NCBI GenBank assembly: GCA_027074515.1
Contig: JALTCQ010000055.1
Coordinates: 1-8,133, forward strand
Length of the DNA: 8,133 nt
DNA from: Microcaldota archaeon
Lineage (GTDB): Archaea > Iainarchaeota > Iainarchaeia > JAADDC01
Direction: 5' to 3'
The translations under genes were made by a program, and so were the position numbers. Numbering within the stretch: the stretch's first letter is position 1; the number at the start of each line of letters is the position of its first letter. A model generated the notes under the pieces. That model was given only the letters and a program-made list of their open reading frames with translations. It did not search any database and was not told the DNA's origin. Shown here in pieces: positions 1 through 5,938 of this stretch.

Positions 1-98
1 GGGGGGAGCCAGGATGGCCGCTTGTAGAGTGGCACTGCCTTGTCCCTTGGGACTCTCCGACCGCAGAACGCGCACGTAACGTAAGTAACCTTACCCAT
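1..98 (-). CDS. rps26e: Ribosomal protein eS26 (S26e), N-terminal part, runs off the left edge
   Basis: The minus strand reads from an ATG at 98-96 for 32 codons before the window ends. The peptide begins MGKVTYVTCAFCGRRVPRDK and continues AVPLYKRPSWLP. The C-x2-C zinc-ribbon half (C9, C12) followed by GRRVPRDKA is the hallmark of eS26, a small-subunit protein near the mRNA exit channel. A strong Shine-Dalgarno GGAGGG (plus-strand ccctcc, 105-110) lies seven bases upstream and fixes the start. Archaeal eS26 usually has a longer basic N-terminal tail before the first cysteine, so this copy looks N-terminally short. The second CxxC pair would lie outside the window. It is divergent from taw3. 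Another small zinc-ribbon protein is possible, but the VPRDKA string argues for eS26. Confidence 0.75.
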   Translation of the reverse strand, partial: MGKVTYVTCAFCGRRVPRDKAVPLYKRPSWLP

Positions 99-104
99 TC
101 TCAA

Positions 105-110
105 CCCTCC
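105..110 (-). promoter_or_regulatory. Shine-Dalgarno of the eS26 gene
   Basis: Minus-strand GGAGGG ends seven bases before the ATG at 98. It implies a transcript with a leader, unlike the leaderless-looking neighbours. The TATA-like box at 142-150, read on the minus strand, would put transcription start near 120, giving a leader of about 20 bases that includes this site. Confidence 0.75.
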
Positions 111-141
111 TTTGAATAATGAATTAAAAGACCTGCACACC

Positions 142-150
142 CTTTTTAAA
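142..150. promoter_or_regulatory. TATA-like box possibly shared by taw3 (+) and eS26 (-)
   Basis: The near-palindromic CTTTTTAAA lies 23 bases (centre to start codon) upstream of the taw3 ATG at 169, the distance expected for a leaderless archaeal transcript. Read on the other strand (TTTAAAAAG) it would start a transcript near 120 that carries the eS26 Shine-Dalgarno. A second AT-rich box at 122-130 could instead serve eS26. Confidence 0.5.
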
Positions 151-168
151 CCGTTATTGGGGATCCTC

Positions 169-747
169 ATGAGCTCTTGGGAATCTTACAGGGCAAAGCA
201 CCTGAAAAAGTACGAGGAAGCCAAGCGAAGCGGTGCAGTGGATCCGCCCATTGTTCCACTTCTTGAATTCCTTAATCAACGTGCTGATTACGTGACCACG
301 TCTTCTTGCTCCGGCCGAATCACGCTGTTATCCACGTCTCCCTCCGAACGCAAGGGGGAATCCTTCTTCTATCGAAAGTGGCACCGGCCCGTTTTATTTG
401 ACGAGCTTTGGGGCGCAATTGATGGGTATTCTGGCGGCGGGCGTCTGATCCTGAAGTTTGATCCGTTCATACTTCATGTTGGGGCCCGAGATGTTGAATC
501 TGCTCTTCGACTGATCCGCGTTGCCCGAAATGCTGGAATCAAGATAGCTGGAATTCAGAGTGCTGACGAGACAAAGGTGCACGTTGAACTGCGGGGCATC
601 GACTCAGTATCCCTGCCCGTGTGGGATGGGTCACTACTTATTTCTGAAGAATATGCGCGGTATCTCACGCGATATCTGAACTGGAAGATGCTTCGCAACC
701 AGGAGCGTCTTGAGTGCTTGTATCGTGCTGTATCCACTGATTTGTAG
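169..747 (+). CDS. taw3: tRNA wybutosine-synthesizing protein 3 (Taw3/TYW3), SAM-dependent tRNA N4-methyltransferase
   Basis: The protein has 192 residues from the ATG at 169. TYW3 proteins methylate the tricyclic base at position 37 of tRNA-Phe during wybutosine (yW) synthesis, using S-adenosylmethionine. Family signatures are all present: an N-terminal helix with HLKKYEEAKRSGAVDPPI, the TTSSCSGRI motif (residues 43-51), a KWH motif (70-72), FDPFILHV (97-104), and the C-terminal GSLLISEEYARYL (154-166). An in-frame TTG at 112 would add 19 residues (begins MNNELKDLHT). I prefer 169 because family members begin just before the SWESYRAKHLKK helix and the TATA-like box at 142-150 is 23 bases upstream. 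The gene is divergent from eS26 and nearly the usual family length. Other yW genes (taw1, taw2) are not in the window. Confidence 0.93.
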   Translation: MSSWESYRAKHLKKYEEAKRSGAVDPPIVPLLEFLNQRADYVTTSSCSGRITLLSTSPSERKGESFFYRKWHRPVLFDELWGAIDGYSGGGRLILKFDPFILHVGARDVESALRLIRVARNAGIKIAGIQSADETKVHVELRGIDSVSLPVWDGSLLISEEYARYLTRYLNWKMLRNQERLECLYRAVSTDL

Positions 748-764
748 TTCTATTTCTTCCCAAG

Positions 765-773
765 CGTTATATA
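765..773 (+). promoter_or_regulatory. TATA box of the antiporter gene
   Basis: CGTTATATA in the 47-base gap after taw3 is centred about 26 bases upstream of the ATG at 795. There is no purine-rich Shine-Dalgarno before that ATG (the preceding bases are gttagtttt), so the transcript is probably leaderless and separate from taw3. Confidence 0.65.
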
Positions 774-794
774 CTGTGGAATCGTGTTAGTTTT

Positions 795-2348
795 ATGGAC
801 GCGCTTAGCGGCTCTGCCCTCGTTTTCAGCGTGCTTGTCGGTGCGATGATGGTCGGAGGTCTCTTGCAATACTTGGGCATCCTTCCCCAGCTGGGGTACT
901 TGCTCGCAGGGTATTTTATCATGCCTGCTCTCCCCACATCCATGCAGAGCTTCCTTCTTGCTTCTGGTATCGCCTTGCTCCTATTTTACCTCGGTTACGT
1001 TGCTTCTAGCCGCAGATTGTTTTCCACCCCCTTCCAAACGGTGTATCTGCAGCCACTGCGCGTGGCGATAGGGTTTTCCATGTTCTTCATACTTTTTTAC
1101 GTTGCTGGGCTTGGTGTTGCCGTGGCTTCCGCCCTCGCGGTGCTCTTCTCCACGTCATCTGCACTCATACTTCGTTGGGGCGCTAACTTTGCCCACCGAC
1201 GCGTGGAAGAGTCGCTCGTGGCAATGGATGCTGCTGTTTCTGCCGTTGTGCTTTTGTACCTGCTCGGTGCAAGCGGTTTATCCATCCTTTTAGCCGTGGC
1301 AATATACGCTGCGTTCTTCTTTGCGGAATCCGCGCTCTGGGACACGCTTCTCATAATCGTGGCCACGGGGGCGTGGTATTCTGGAGCATTGCCATCGCTT
1401 GCCCTTTTGTTTCTCCTCGGCGTGTTCACACACCACCGCGTTCACGGGGCTGGAAAGCGCTGGCTGGATCCGATTATGCACGACGTCGTTCCCCTTTACT
1501 TCCTATTCGCCCTTGCGGGTGCTACACAGTATCCTTTCAGTGTTTCCGCTGCCCTTGTCTTCCTCGGAGTCCTCGTGATAAGCTTCTTCCAGAACTTCGT
1601 ATCCCTCGTCATACTCGGGCCCCTCTTTGGAATTCCTCCACGGACAGGGATGCACATGACTGCCCGAGCGTTTGGTCCATCCGAGGCCACCCTTGCGGCA
1701 GCTCTTTTTGTCCACTCTCCCGCTATCGCCTCCGCAGCACTTTGGTTCTATGCGTTCGCGCTCTTCGTATACTCCTTTGTCAAGACAGACGTGGATGCGG
1801 AGCGTTTCGTTTCGGCACTACTTCCCTCCAGCGTGAAGCGCATGTTGGAGCGCTTTGAGGCAGGGTACCTCCCTGTTTACGTGAAGAATCGCGTGCTTCT
1901 TGACAGGGGCTTTGCCCGTTCCGTTTTACCACGTGCTAGGCGCATCGTTACTGCGCTTCTAATATCCTTGGCTGCTGTATTACTAATGGCTGACGCGATA
2001 ACGGTGATTCACGAGCATAGCGTTATCTACATTCTTTCTGCGGTATTCCTTGTGGTCGTTGCTGCGTGGGTTGCGATCCCTGCGTACATATCTCTCTACT
2101 GGGATGCGCTCGAATTCCTTTCCAGATACACATACGAGCGGCCCCTGCGGCCTGGCCGTGCCCCATACTACTTTGTTGGTGGCTACATATCCGTTCTGGT
2201 AGGTTTCCTGCTATTGCCGCTTACTTTGCCGTCAATGAACCTCGTTATCATTTTCTTTGCGCTGCTATTGCTGAATCTTGGGCTCTACGTCCTTCTCAGT
2301 AGCTACTACGGCATTGTCAGGGAGTTGTTGCGCCACCGAACGGCATAA
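795..2348 (+). CDS. CPA2-family cation/proton antiporter-like membrane protein with extra C-terminal membrane domain
   Basis: This 517-residue, very hydrophobic protein has about 10-12 predicted membrane segments in residues 1-330. They follow the CPA2 (KefB/Na+-H+ exchanger) pattern: LGILPQLGYLLAG (27-39), GIALLLFYLGYVASSRRL (58-75), FSTSSALILR (118-127), then ESLVAMDAAVSAVVLL (139-154), where D145 matches the conserved acidic residue of the family's transport site. AFGPSEATLAAALF (292-305) corresponds to the GxxxE/F(A/S) segment in the antiporters. After a soluble linker (331-382, charged) there are about three or four further membrane segments (385-430, 457-507). No RCK/TrkA nucleotide-binding domain follows, unlike KefB/C. 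The likely role is monovalent-cation or proton exchange at the cell membrane; the substrate cannot be read from the sequence. It is probably monocistronic, with a leaderless start at 795. Confidence 0.78.
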   Translation: MDALSGSALVFSVLVGAMMVGGLLQYLGILPQLGYLLAGYFIMPALPTSMQSFLLASGIALLLFYLGYVASSRRLFSTPFQTVYLQPLRVAIGFSMFFILFYVAGLGVAVASALAVLFSTSSALILRWGANFAHRRVEESLVAMDAAVSAVVLLYLLGASGLSILLAVAIYAAFFFAESALWDTLLIIVATGAWYSGALPSLALLFLLGVFTHHRVHGAGKRWLDPIMHDVVPLYFLFALAGATQYPFSVSAALVFLGVLVISFFQNFVSLVILGPLFGIPPRTGMHMTARAFGPSEATLAAALFVHSPAIASAALWFYAFALFVYSFVKTDVDAERFVSALLPSSVKRMLERFEAGYLPVYVKNRVLLDRGFARSVLPRARRIVTALLISLAAVLLMADAITVIHEHSVIYILSAVFLVVVAAWVAIPAYISLYWDALEFLSRYTYERPLRPGRAPYYFVGGYISVLVGFLLLPLTLPSMNLVIIFFALLLLNLGLYVLLSSYYGIVRELLRHRTA

Positions 2349-2360
2349 TTTAATTATTTT
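2349..2360 (+). promoter_or_regulatory. TATA-like promoter of tRNA-Arg
   Basis: An AT-only stretch (TTTAATTATTTT) directly follows the antiporter stop codon and lies about 30 bases before the tRNA 5' end. This fits an archaeal tRNA promoter with a short 5' leader. Confidence 0.6.
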
Positions 2361-2385
2361 GCATCTTCTGCTTTATGAACTCGAG

Positions 2386-2460
2386 GGGCCCGTGGCCTAG
2401 TCTGGATATGGCGTCGGCTTCCGGAGCCGAAGGTCCGGGGTTCGAATCCCCGCGGGCCCG
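2386..2460 (+). tRNA. tRNA-Arg (anticodon CCG)
   Basis: The full cloverleaf can be drawn by hand. The acceptor stem is GGGCCCG (2386-2392) with CGGGCCC (2453-2459) and a G discriminator at 2460. The anticodon stem TCGGC/GCCGA encloses the loop TTCCGGA, giving anticodon CCG, which reads CGG (Arg). The T-arm CGGGG-TTCGAAT-CCCCG is intact. The D-arm has three strong pairs plus a T13/T22 mismatch. No intron and no encoded CCA are visible (2461 onward is cttc). The unusually GC-rich acceptor and T stems are consistent with warm growth but do not prove it. Confidence 0.97.
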
Positions 2461-2463
2461 CTT

Positions 2464-2486
2464 CGACCGCCATATCGGTCGACGCT
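2464..2486 (+). repeat. Hairpin repeat, copy 1
   Basis: This 23-base unit starts four bases after the tRNA-Arg 3' end and is repeated at 2613-2635 with a single difference. It folds as a 7-bp perfect stem (2463-2469 with 2476-2482) closing the six-base loop CCATAT, followed by the tail GCT. Confidence 0.85.
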
Positions 2487-2612
2487 AACGCGAGGCCAGC
2501 CTCTCTCTGCTCGGCTGACCACACACTGGGTTGCCAGGGACATTCCGCCGGAATTCGAGTTCTGCACCCCTGTGCCCTGCGTTCGCTTCGCTCAGCAGGC
2601 CATTTGGTAACA

Positions 2613-2635
2613 CGACCGCCATATCGGTTGACGCT
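2613..2635 (+). repeat. Hairpin repeat, copy 2
   Basis: Identical to copy 1 except C to T at 2629. The change turns a G-C pair into a G-U pair, so the stem (2613-2618 with 2625-2630) and the CCATAT loop are kept. The start-to-start distance is 149 bases. Confidence 0.85.
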
Positions 2636-2758
2636 CGGCCGAACATCAGCTGGCGAGCCGCGGGTCCGATCTACGATCGAACGCACAATGTGCTGCCATG
2701 CACAGCACGCAGGGGTACAGGGGGTGCAACCCCCGTCGGGACGGCGGCTGTGGGAACG

Positions 2759-2766
2759 CTTTTAAC
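2759..2766 (+). promoter_or_regulatory. Possible TATA box of rps2
   Basis: CTTTTAAC at the end of the GC-rich spacer is the only TATA-like element in front of rps2. Transcription would start near 2788, leaving a leader of about 45 bases that includes the Shine-Dalgarno at 2821. The match is weak. Confidence 0.4.
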
Positions 2767-2820
2767 GATTCTCTTTCCAATCCTCTCGAAGGGTGGCGGG
2801 GTTTACCTCGTTGCCCAGCA

Positions 2821-2827
2821 GGAGGTG
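2821..2827 (+). promoter_or_regulatory. Shine-Dalgarno that fixes the rps2 TTG start
   Basis: GGAGGTG lies six bases before TTG 2834-2836. It is the strongest ribosome-binding site in the window and decides the start, because the reading frame stays open far upstream. Confidence 0.88.
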
Positions 2828-2833
2828 CTTAGT

Positions 2834-3472
2834 TTGGCTGAGAAAAAAAGCTCTAGGAAAGGTATAAAGAAGGAATCTGGCTTGCTCGTGCCAGTGGAGC
2901 AGTATTTATCGTCGGGTATACACATAGGCACTGTTTTTAGGACCGGATTTATGCGCAAGTTCATTTTCAAGACCCGCCCGGATCGTCTTAACGTGATGGA
3001 CATTCAAAAGATCGACCAACGCATACGTATCGCTGGGAAGTTCCTGGCCAACTACGAGCCCGGTGACATTGTGGTGGTGGCTAGAAGAAAATACGCTCAG
3101 CACGCCGCTCGCAAGTTCGCTGAAACGATTGGTGCGAAGGCAATAGTTGGTCGTTTCGTTCCGGGCACGTTTACAAACCCACAGGCCCGCGAGTTCATGG
3201 AGCCAGCAGTTGTATTCGTTTCCGACCCCATAGCAGACAAGGAAGCCATCGACGAGGCTGCAAAGGTGCGCATTCCTGTAGTGGCCATCTGCAACACGAA
3301 CAACACGTTCCAGAACATAGACCTGGTCATTCCTGGTAACAACAGGGGGAAGAGGGCGCTTGCTCTCATATACTGGCTTCTTGCGCGGGAGTACTTGCGG
3401 AATAGGGGCATTATCAAGAGCTACGATGAGTTTAACGTGCCCCTGAGCGAGTTTGAAGGTGGTAGGCGGTGA
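2834..3472 (+). CDS. rps2: 30S ribosomal protein uS2 (S2)
   Basis: The protein has 212 residues from a TTG start, the usual size for archaeal uS2. Family motifs include LLVPVEQYLSSGIHIGT (17-33), FIFKTRPDRLNVMDIQKID (43-61), VVARRKYAQHAARKFAE (81-97), and GRFVPGTFTNP (106-116). The C-terminal part has NTNNTFQNIDLVIPGNNRGK (154-173) and ALALIYWLLAREYLRNRG (175-192). It binds the small-subunit head-body junction. The frame is open back to 2531, but that 101-codon extension is not protein-like and lies before the Shine-Dalgarno, so TTG 2834 is chosen. The first 15 residues form a lysine-rich tail. It is followed with a four-base overlap by the MEMO gene, a pairing known in archaeal genomes. Confidence 0.98.
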   Translation: MAEKKSSRKGIKKESGLLVPVEQYLSSGIHIGTVFRTGFMRKFIFKTRPDRLNVMDIQKIDQRIRIAGKFLANYEPGDIVVVARRKYAQHAARKFAETIGAKAIVGRFVPGTFTNPQAREFMEPAVVFVSDPIADKEAIDEAAKVRIPVVAICNTNNTFQNIDLVIPGNNRGKRALALIYWLLAREYLRNRGIIKSYDEFNVPLSEFEGGRR

Positions 3473-4263
3473 TACGACCCCCGGCCGTTGCCGGGCTTTT
3501 TTATCCTTCTTCTCCAGACGAGTTAGCTAATATGGTGGATTCTTTCCTTGCGAAAGTTCCTAACTATCCGAAGAGGGATTACGTGGCAGCTATCGTGCCT
3601 CACGCCGGCTATGTGTACTCTGGCCCCATTGCTGCCCACGTGTACAAAGCACTTTCCACACTTCGTCCCCGTCATATTGTTATCGCTGGCCCAAACCACA
3701 CTGGTTATGGTGCAGCGGTTTCTGTTTGGCCGAAGGGGGCGTGGGAGACCCCTCTTGGCCAGGTCCCCATAGATGAAGATGCTGTGGCTTTCGTTCTGGA
3801 CAGATCTTCCTTTGCATTGGCCGACTATGATGCCCACCACTATGAACACTCTGTGGAGGTACAGTTGCCGTTCCTTCAGCGCATATATGGTGAGTTCTCT
3901 TTCGTTCCCGTTACGATGATGTATCAGGCCCCCGATGCTGCTGAGGACCTTGCCAATGCTTTGCCTCTCGAGACCCTTTTTATCGCGTCTTCTGACTTTT
4001 CCCACTACGTGCCCGCGGACGTGGGCAGGGAAAAAGACCTTGCTGCGATACAGTACATACTAGATCTCGACGTTGATGGCTTCTATAGATTCGTCCGCGA
4101 AAACGACGTTTCAGCGTGTGGAATCGGCCCCATAATGACTGCGATGGAGTATGCCAAGCGCCTTGGTGCCCGTGCTGAACTGTTGGCATTTGGGAACAGC
4201 GGAGACGCGACTGGCGATTATTCTAATGTCGTAGACTACGCAGCCATCGTGTTCTACCGTTAA
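3469..4263 (+). CDS. MEMO1-family protein (AmmeMemoRadiSam system protein B)
   Basis: The protein has 264 residues. The start is GTG at 3469, whose last two bases and following A form the rps2 stop (GTGA), so the two are translationally coupled. The N-terminus MIRPPAVAGLFYP is the standard family start. PHAGYVYSGP (44-53), IAGPNHTGYG (72-81), HYEHSVEVQLPFLQ (124-137) and FIASSDFSHYVP (171-182) are diagnostic, and ACGIGPI (216-222) carries the family cysteine. H45, H77 and C217 match the residues corresponding to metal-binding H49, H81 and C244 of human MEMO1. The fold resembles non-haem-iron extradiol dioxygenases. Archaeal members co-occur with AMMECR1 and a radical SAM enzyme in a modification pathway whose chemistry is unresolved; neither partner is in this window. 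Confidence 0.96.
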   Translation: MIRPPAVAGLFYPSSPDELANMVDSFLAKVPNYPKRDYVAAIVPHAGYVYSGPIAAHVYKALSTLRPRHIVIAGPNHTGYGAAVSVWPKGAWETPLGQVPIDEDAVAFVLDRSSFALADYDAHHYEHSVEVQLPFLQRIYGEFSFVPVTMMYQAPDAAEDLANALPLETLFIASSDFSHYVPADVGREKDLAAIQYILDLDVDGFYRFVRENDVSACGIGPIMTAMEYAKRLGARAELLAFGNSGDATGDYSNVVDYAAIVFYR

Positions 4264-4266
4264 AAG
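4259..4266 (+). promoter_or_regulatory. Weak TATA-like box of the flavodiiron gene
   Basis: GTTAAAAG overlaps the MEMO stop codon and is centred about 25 bases upstream of ATG 4288, with no Shine-Dalgarno between. This suggests a separate leaderless transcript rather than pure read-through from rps2-MEMO. Confidence 0.45.
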
Positions 4267-4287
4267 TGCATTCCCTCAAATACTCTT

Positions 4288-5445
4288 ATGAAGCAGATCT
4301 CTGAGCACTTGTTTGCCGTTCCTGTGGTTGACGAGGAAACGGATCTTTTTGAATCTCTGTGGCCCTTGGACGATGGAGTTAACTACAACGCGTATGTTGT
4401 TAGGGGTACTGACGGTGCAGCAATCATTGATACGGTCCACGAAAGCCTCTCCGACGAGTTTCTTTCAGCAGTCTTCCAGGTTGTGCGTCCGGAGGAGATA
4501 AAATACGTTGTCGTGAATCATATGGAGCCGGATCATTCCTCTTCATTGTCTCAACTTCTTGAGAAAGCCCCAAATGCTAAAGTTGTCATCTCTCAGACCG
4601 GTGCAACGCTTTTCTCCCTTCCTGGGGACGTGCTGCCTGTCAGGGACGGTGATACGCTCTCCCTCGGGGACGTGACCCTTCGTTTCGTTCACACGCCCTG
4701 GACCCACTGGCCGGAGACCATGGTTACCTTTGTCCCCGAAGATAGAGTCGTGTTCACTTGCGATCTATTTGGTGCTTACGGTGCGTATCCGGATCTTTCA
4801 GCGGATGATTGGGACGCTTATCTTTTGGAAGCCCGTCGTTATTACGTAACCGTGCTCTCGAAGTACGCTCGCTTCGTATCTGCAGCCCTTGGAAAGGTCC
4901 GCGCGCTGCAACCGAAAATCATTGCTCCAGGACATGGCATTCTGTATTCTGGCGAACGGTTGGAGCAGATCCTTGACCTGTACGGGGGCTGGGCGGAAAA
5001 CAAGGCAGAAGGGCGCATTCTCATACTTTATGGCTCCATGTACGGCTCTGTGTATTCTAAGGTGGACTCTTTGGTGCACGCGCTGGAGAGTATGGGCGTG
5101 ACCGTGGATGCTCTGGACCTTTCACGCGAGGACTGGTCCTACGCAATGACCTTCGTCCTCGGTGCTGACGCTGTGGTGGTTGCATACCCCACCTACGACG
5201 CGGACGTGTTCCCCCCTGTTCGATTCTTCCTTGAGACCGTCAAGGACAAGGGTCTGCTCGCAGGGAAACCCATCTACGTTATTGAGGCACATGGCTGGGC
5301 ATCTTCCGAGCAGAAGATCCGTGCACTGCTTGATGGCCTTGACGTGAGAGAGGTGTTCTCCTTTAGCGCTAAGCAGCCGTTGCCTCTTGATGCTATAGGG
5401 GCCCTTGCTCAGAAGCTTGCAGGTATCGTTCAACAGCACGCATAG
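4288..5445 (+). CDS. fprA: Flavodiiron protein (FprA/ROO type), oxygen or nitric oxide reductase
   Basis: This 385-residue protein has the minimal flavodiiron architecture. A metallo-beta-lactamase-like di-iron domain (about 1-240) is followed by a flavodoxin domain (about 244-383). All iron-ligand positions of the family are present: H78, E80, D82, H83 in NHMEPDHSS, H140 in WTHWPETM, D159 in TCDLFGAYG, and H216 in APGHGI. The flavodoxin FMN phosphate loop is LYGSMYGSVYSK (247-258). Family members reduce O2 to water, or NO to N2O, in the cytoplasm of anaerobes, taking electrons from rubredoxin or F420H2. The donor cannot be told here: no rubredoxin domain is fused and none is adjacent. The last 53 bases overlap the 3' end of the convergent kinase-like gene. 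Confidence 0.96.
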   Translation: MKQISEHLFAVPVVDEETDLFESLWPLDDGVNYNAYVVRGTDGAAIIDTVHESLSDEFLSAVFQVVRPEEIKYVVVNHMEPDHSSSLSQLLEKAPNAKVVISQTGATLFSLPGDVLPVRDGDTLSLGDVTLRFVHTPWTHWPETMVTFVPEDRVVFTCDLFGAYGAYPDLSADDWDAYLLEARRYYVTVLSKYARFVSAALGKVRALQPKIIAPGHGILYSGERLEQILDLYGGWAENKAEGRILILYGSMYGSVYSKVDSLVHALESMGVTVDALDLSREDWSYAMTFVLGADAVVVAYPTYDADVFPPVRFFLETVKDKGLLAGKPIYVIEAHGWASSEQKIRALLDGLDVREVFSFSAKQPLPLDAIGALAQKLAGIVQQHA

Positions 5446-5938
5446 CTCCCTTCCAATCCTTTTCTGGCGCAGTTGTTTTTGCTAGCGCTTCTTTGATCTC
5501 TTGTGCAGGTAGCCCCCTTTCTAGAAGCCACACCACGAACCGCGACAGGTTTCTTGGCGTCTTTGTTAGATTTCCACGCTCAAAGTCAAGAACTGATATC
5601 GTGCCGTTTTCTTTCACGACCATGTGGTATTGGGGGTGCCGTATTTCCTTGTGATCTATGCCTGCTCTAGACAGCTCTGCAACCACGCCCAACGCCTTGT
5701 TCCACACGTCTTCAACGGGCATCTTTGCCAGTATTTGCCCTCTCGCCGTTTTTCTTAGCAGTACTGGTCCAACCAGCAGGGGTATTTCTGAAGCTCCGTG
5801 GAGAAAAGCCTTCCACGTCAGGACGAACTCCCAGAATATTTTCCTCAGGTTCCAGTCGTGGCGATACTTGAACACGATCTGTGGCGTCACGATAACTATG
5901 TTTCTTGGATTTCTCTTGACGATCACGCCCATTCCCAT
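5393..5938 (-). CDS. Small protein-kinase-fold protein, resembles archaeal COG2112-type predicted Ser/Thr kinases
   Basis: The protein has 181 residues from ATG 5938; in-frame ATGs at 5959 and 5932 are alternatives. A GGAGAGG-like Shine-Dalgarno ahead of 5938 supports that choice. VFKYR (K24) looks like the ATP-site lysine and WEF (E37) its partner glutamate. ILAKMPVED (69-77) is a plausible hinge. AGIDHKEIRHPQYHMVV (92-108) sits where the catalytic loop should be, and VLDFERG (116-122) matches the DFG magnesium loop. TKTPRNLSRFV (126-135) follows, as I recall for COG2112. The canonical catalytic aspartate (HxD) is replaced by HKE, and no glycine-rich loop is seen, so activity is uncertain. 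It is the last gene of the operon, overlapping the nuclease-like gene upstream by 16 bases. The family assignment is from memory of motif patterns. Confidence 0.6.
   Translation of the reverse strand: MGMGVIVKRNPRNIVIVTPQIVFKYRHDWNLRKIFWEFVLTWKAFLHGASEIPLLVGPVLLRKTARGQILAKMPVEDVWNKALGVVAELSRAGIDHKEIRHPQYHMVVKENGTISVLDFERGNLTKTPRNLSRFVVWLLERGLPAQEIKEALAKTTAPEKDWKGAMRAVERYLQASEQGPL

Larger units (their letters stand above)
2461..2760. other. GC-rich, hairpin-dense spacer; candidate unidentified structured RNA
   Basis: No convincing protein gene lies between tRNA-Arg and rps2. A hand count gives 192 G+C in 300 bases (64%), against about 47% in a sampled line of rps2 (2881-2940). Short perfect or near-perfect hairpins are packed along it: 2463-2482; 2494-2520 (one mismatch); 2542-2554; 2564-2575; 2576-2599; 2613-2630; 2633-2658; 2667-2679; 2690-2708; 2720-2734. 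Some of the later ones compete with alternative foldings. The hairpins at 2463 and 2613 are two copies of a 23-base repeat. I looked for RNase P RNA (GGAAAGUC, ACAGAAA) and SRP RNA (UGUNR, GGAAGGxAGCAG) signatures on both strands and found none. It could be an independent small RNA, a processed product of the tRNA-Arg transcript, or the upstream part of the rps2 message. The strand is not determined, though hairpin G-U pairs favour plus. Confidence 0.45.

Noticed and set aside
1373..1858. Open frame of 161 codons inside the antiporter gene
   Set aside because: Out-of-frame shadow of the membrane protein, rich in Cys, Arg, Ser and Pro, without start signals.
2386..2460. tRNA-Arg as an integration site for a mobile element
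   Set aside because: No duplicated tRNA 3' end was seen elsewhere in the window and no integrase is present; the genes to the right are housekeeping.
2464..2635. Short CRISPR array
   Set aside because: There are only two copies, 149 bases apart, each an internal hairpin with differing flanks; no third repeat and no cas genes.
2461..2760. RNase P RNA or SRP RNA in the GC-rich spacer
   Set aside because: None of the conserved sequence blocks of either RNA was found on either strand by eye; a covariance-model scan would settle it.
2531..2833. N-terminal extension of rps2 by 101 codons
   Set aside because: The frame is open only because the spacer is GC-rich. The strong Shine-Dalgarno before TTG 2834 and the normal family length place the start there.
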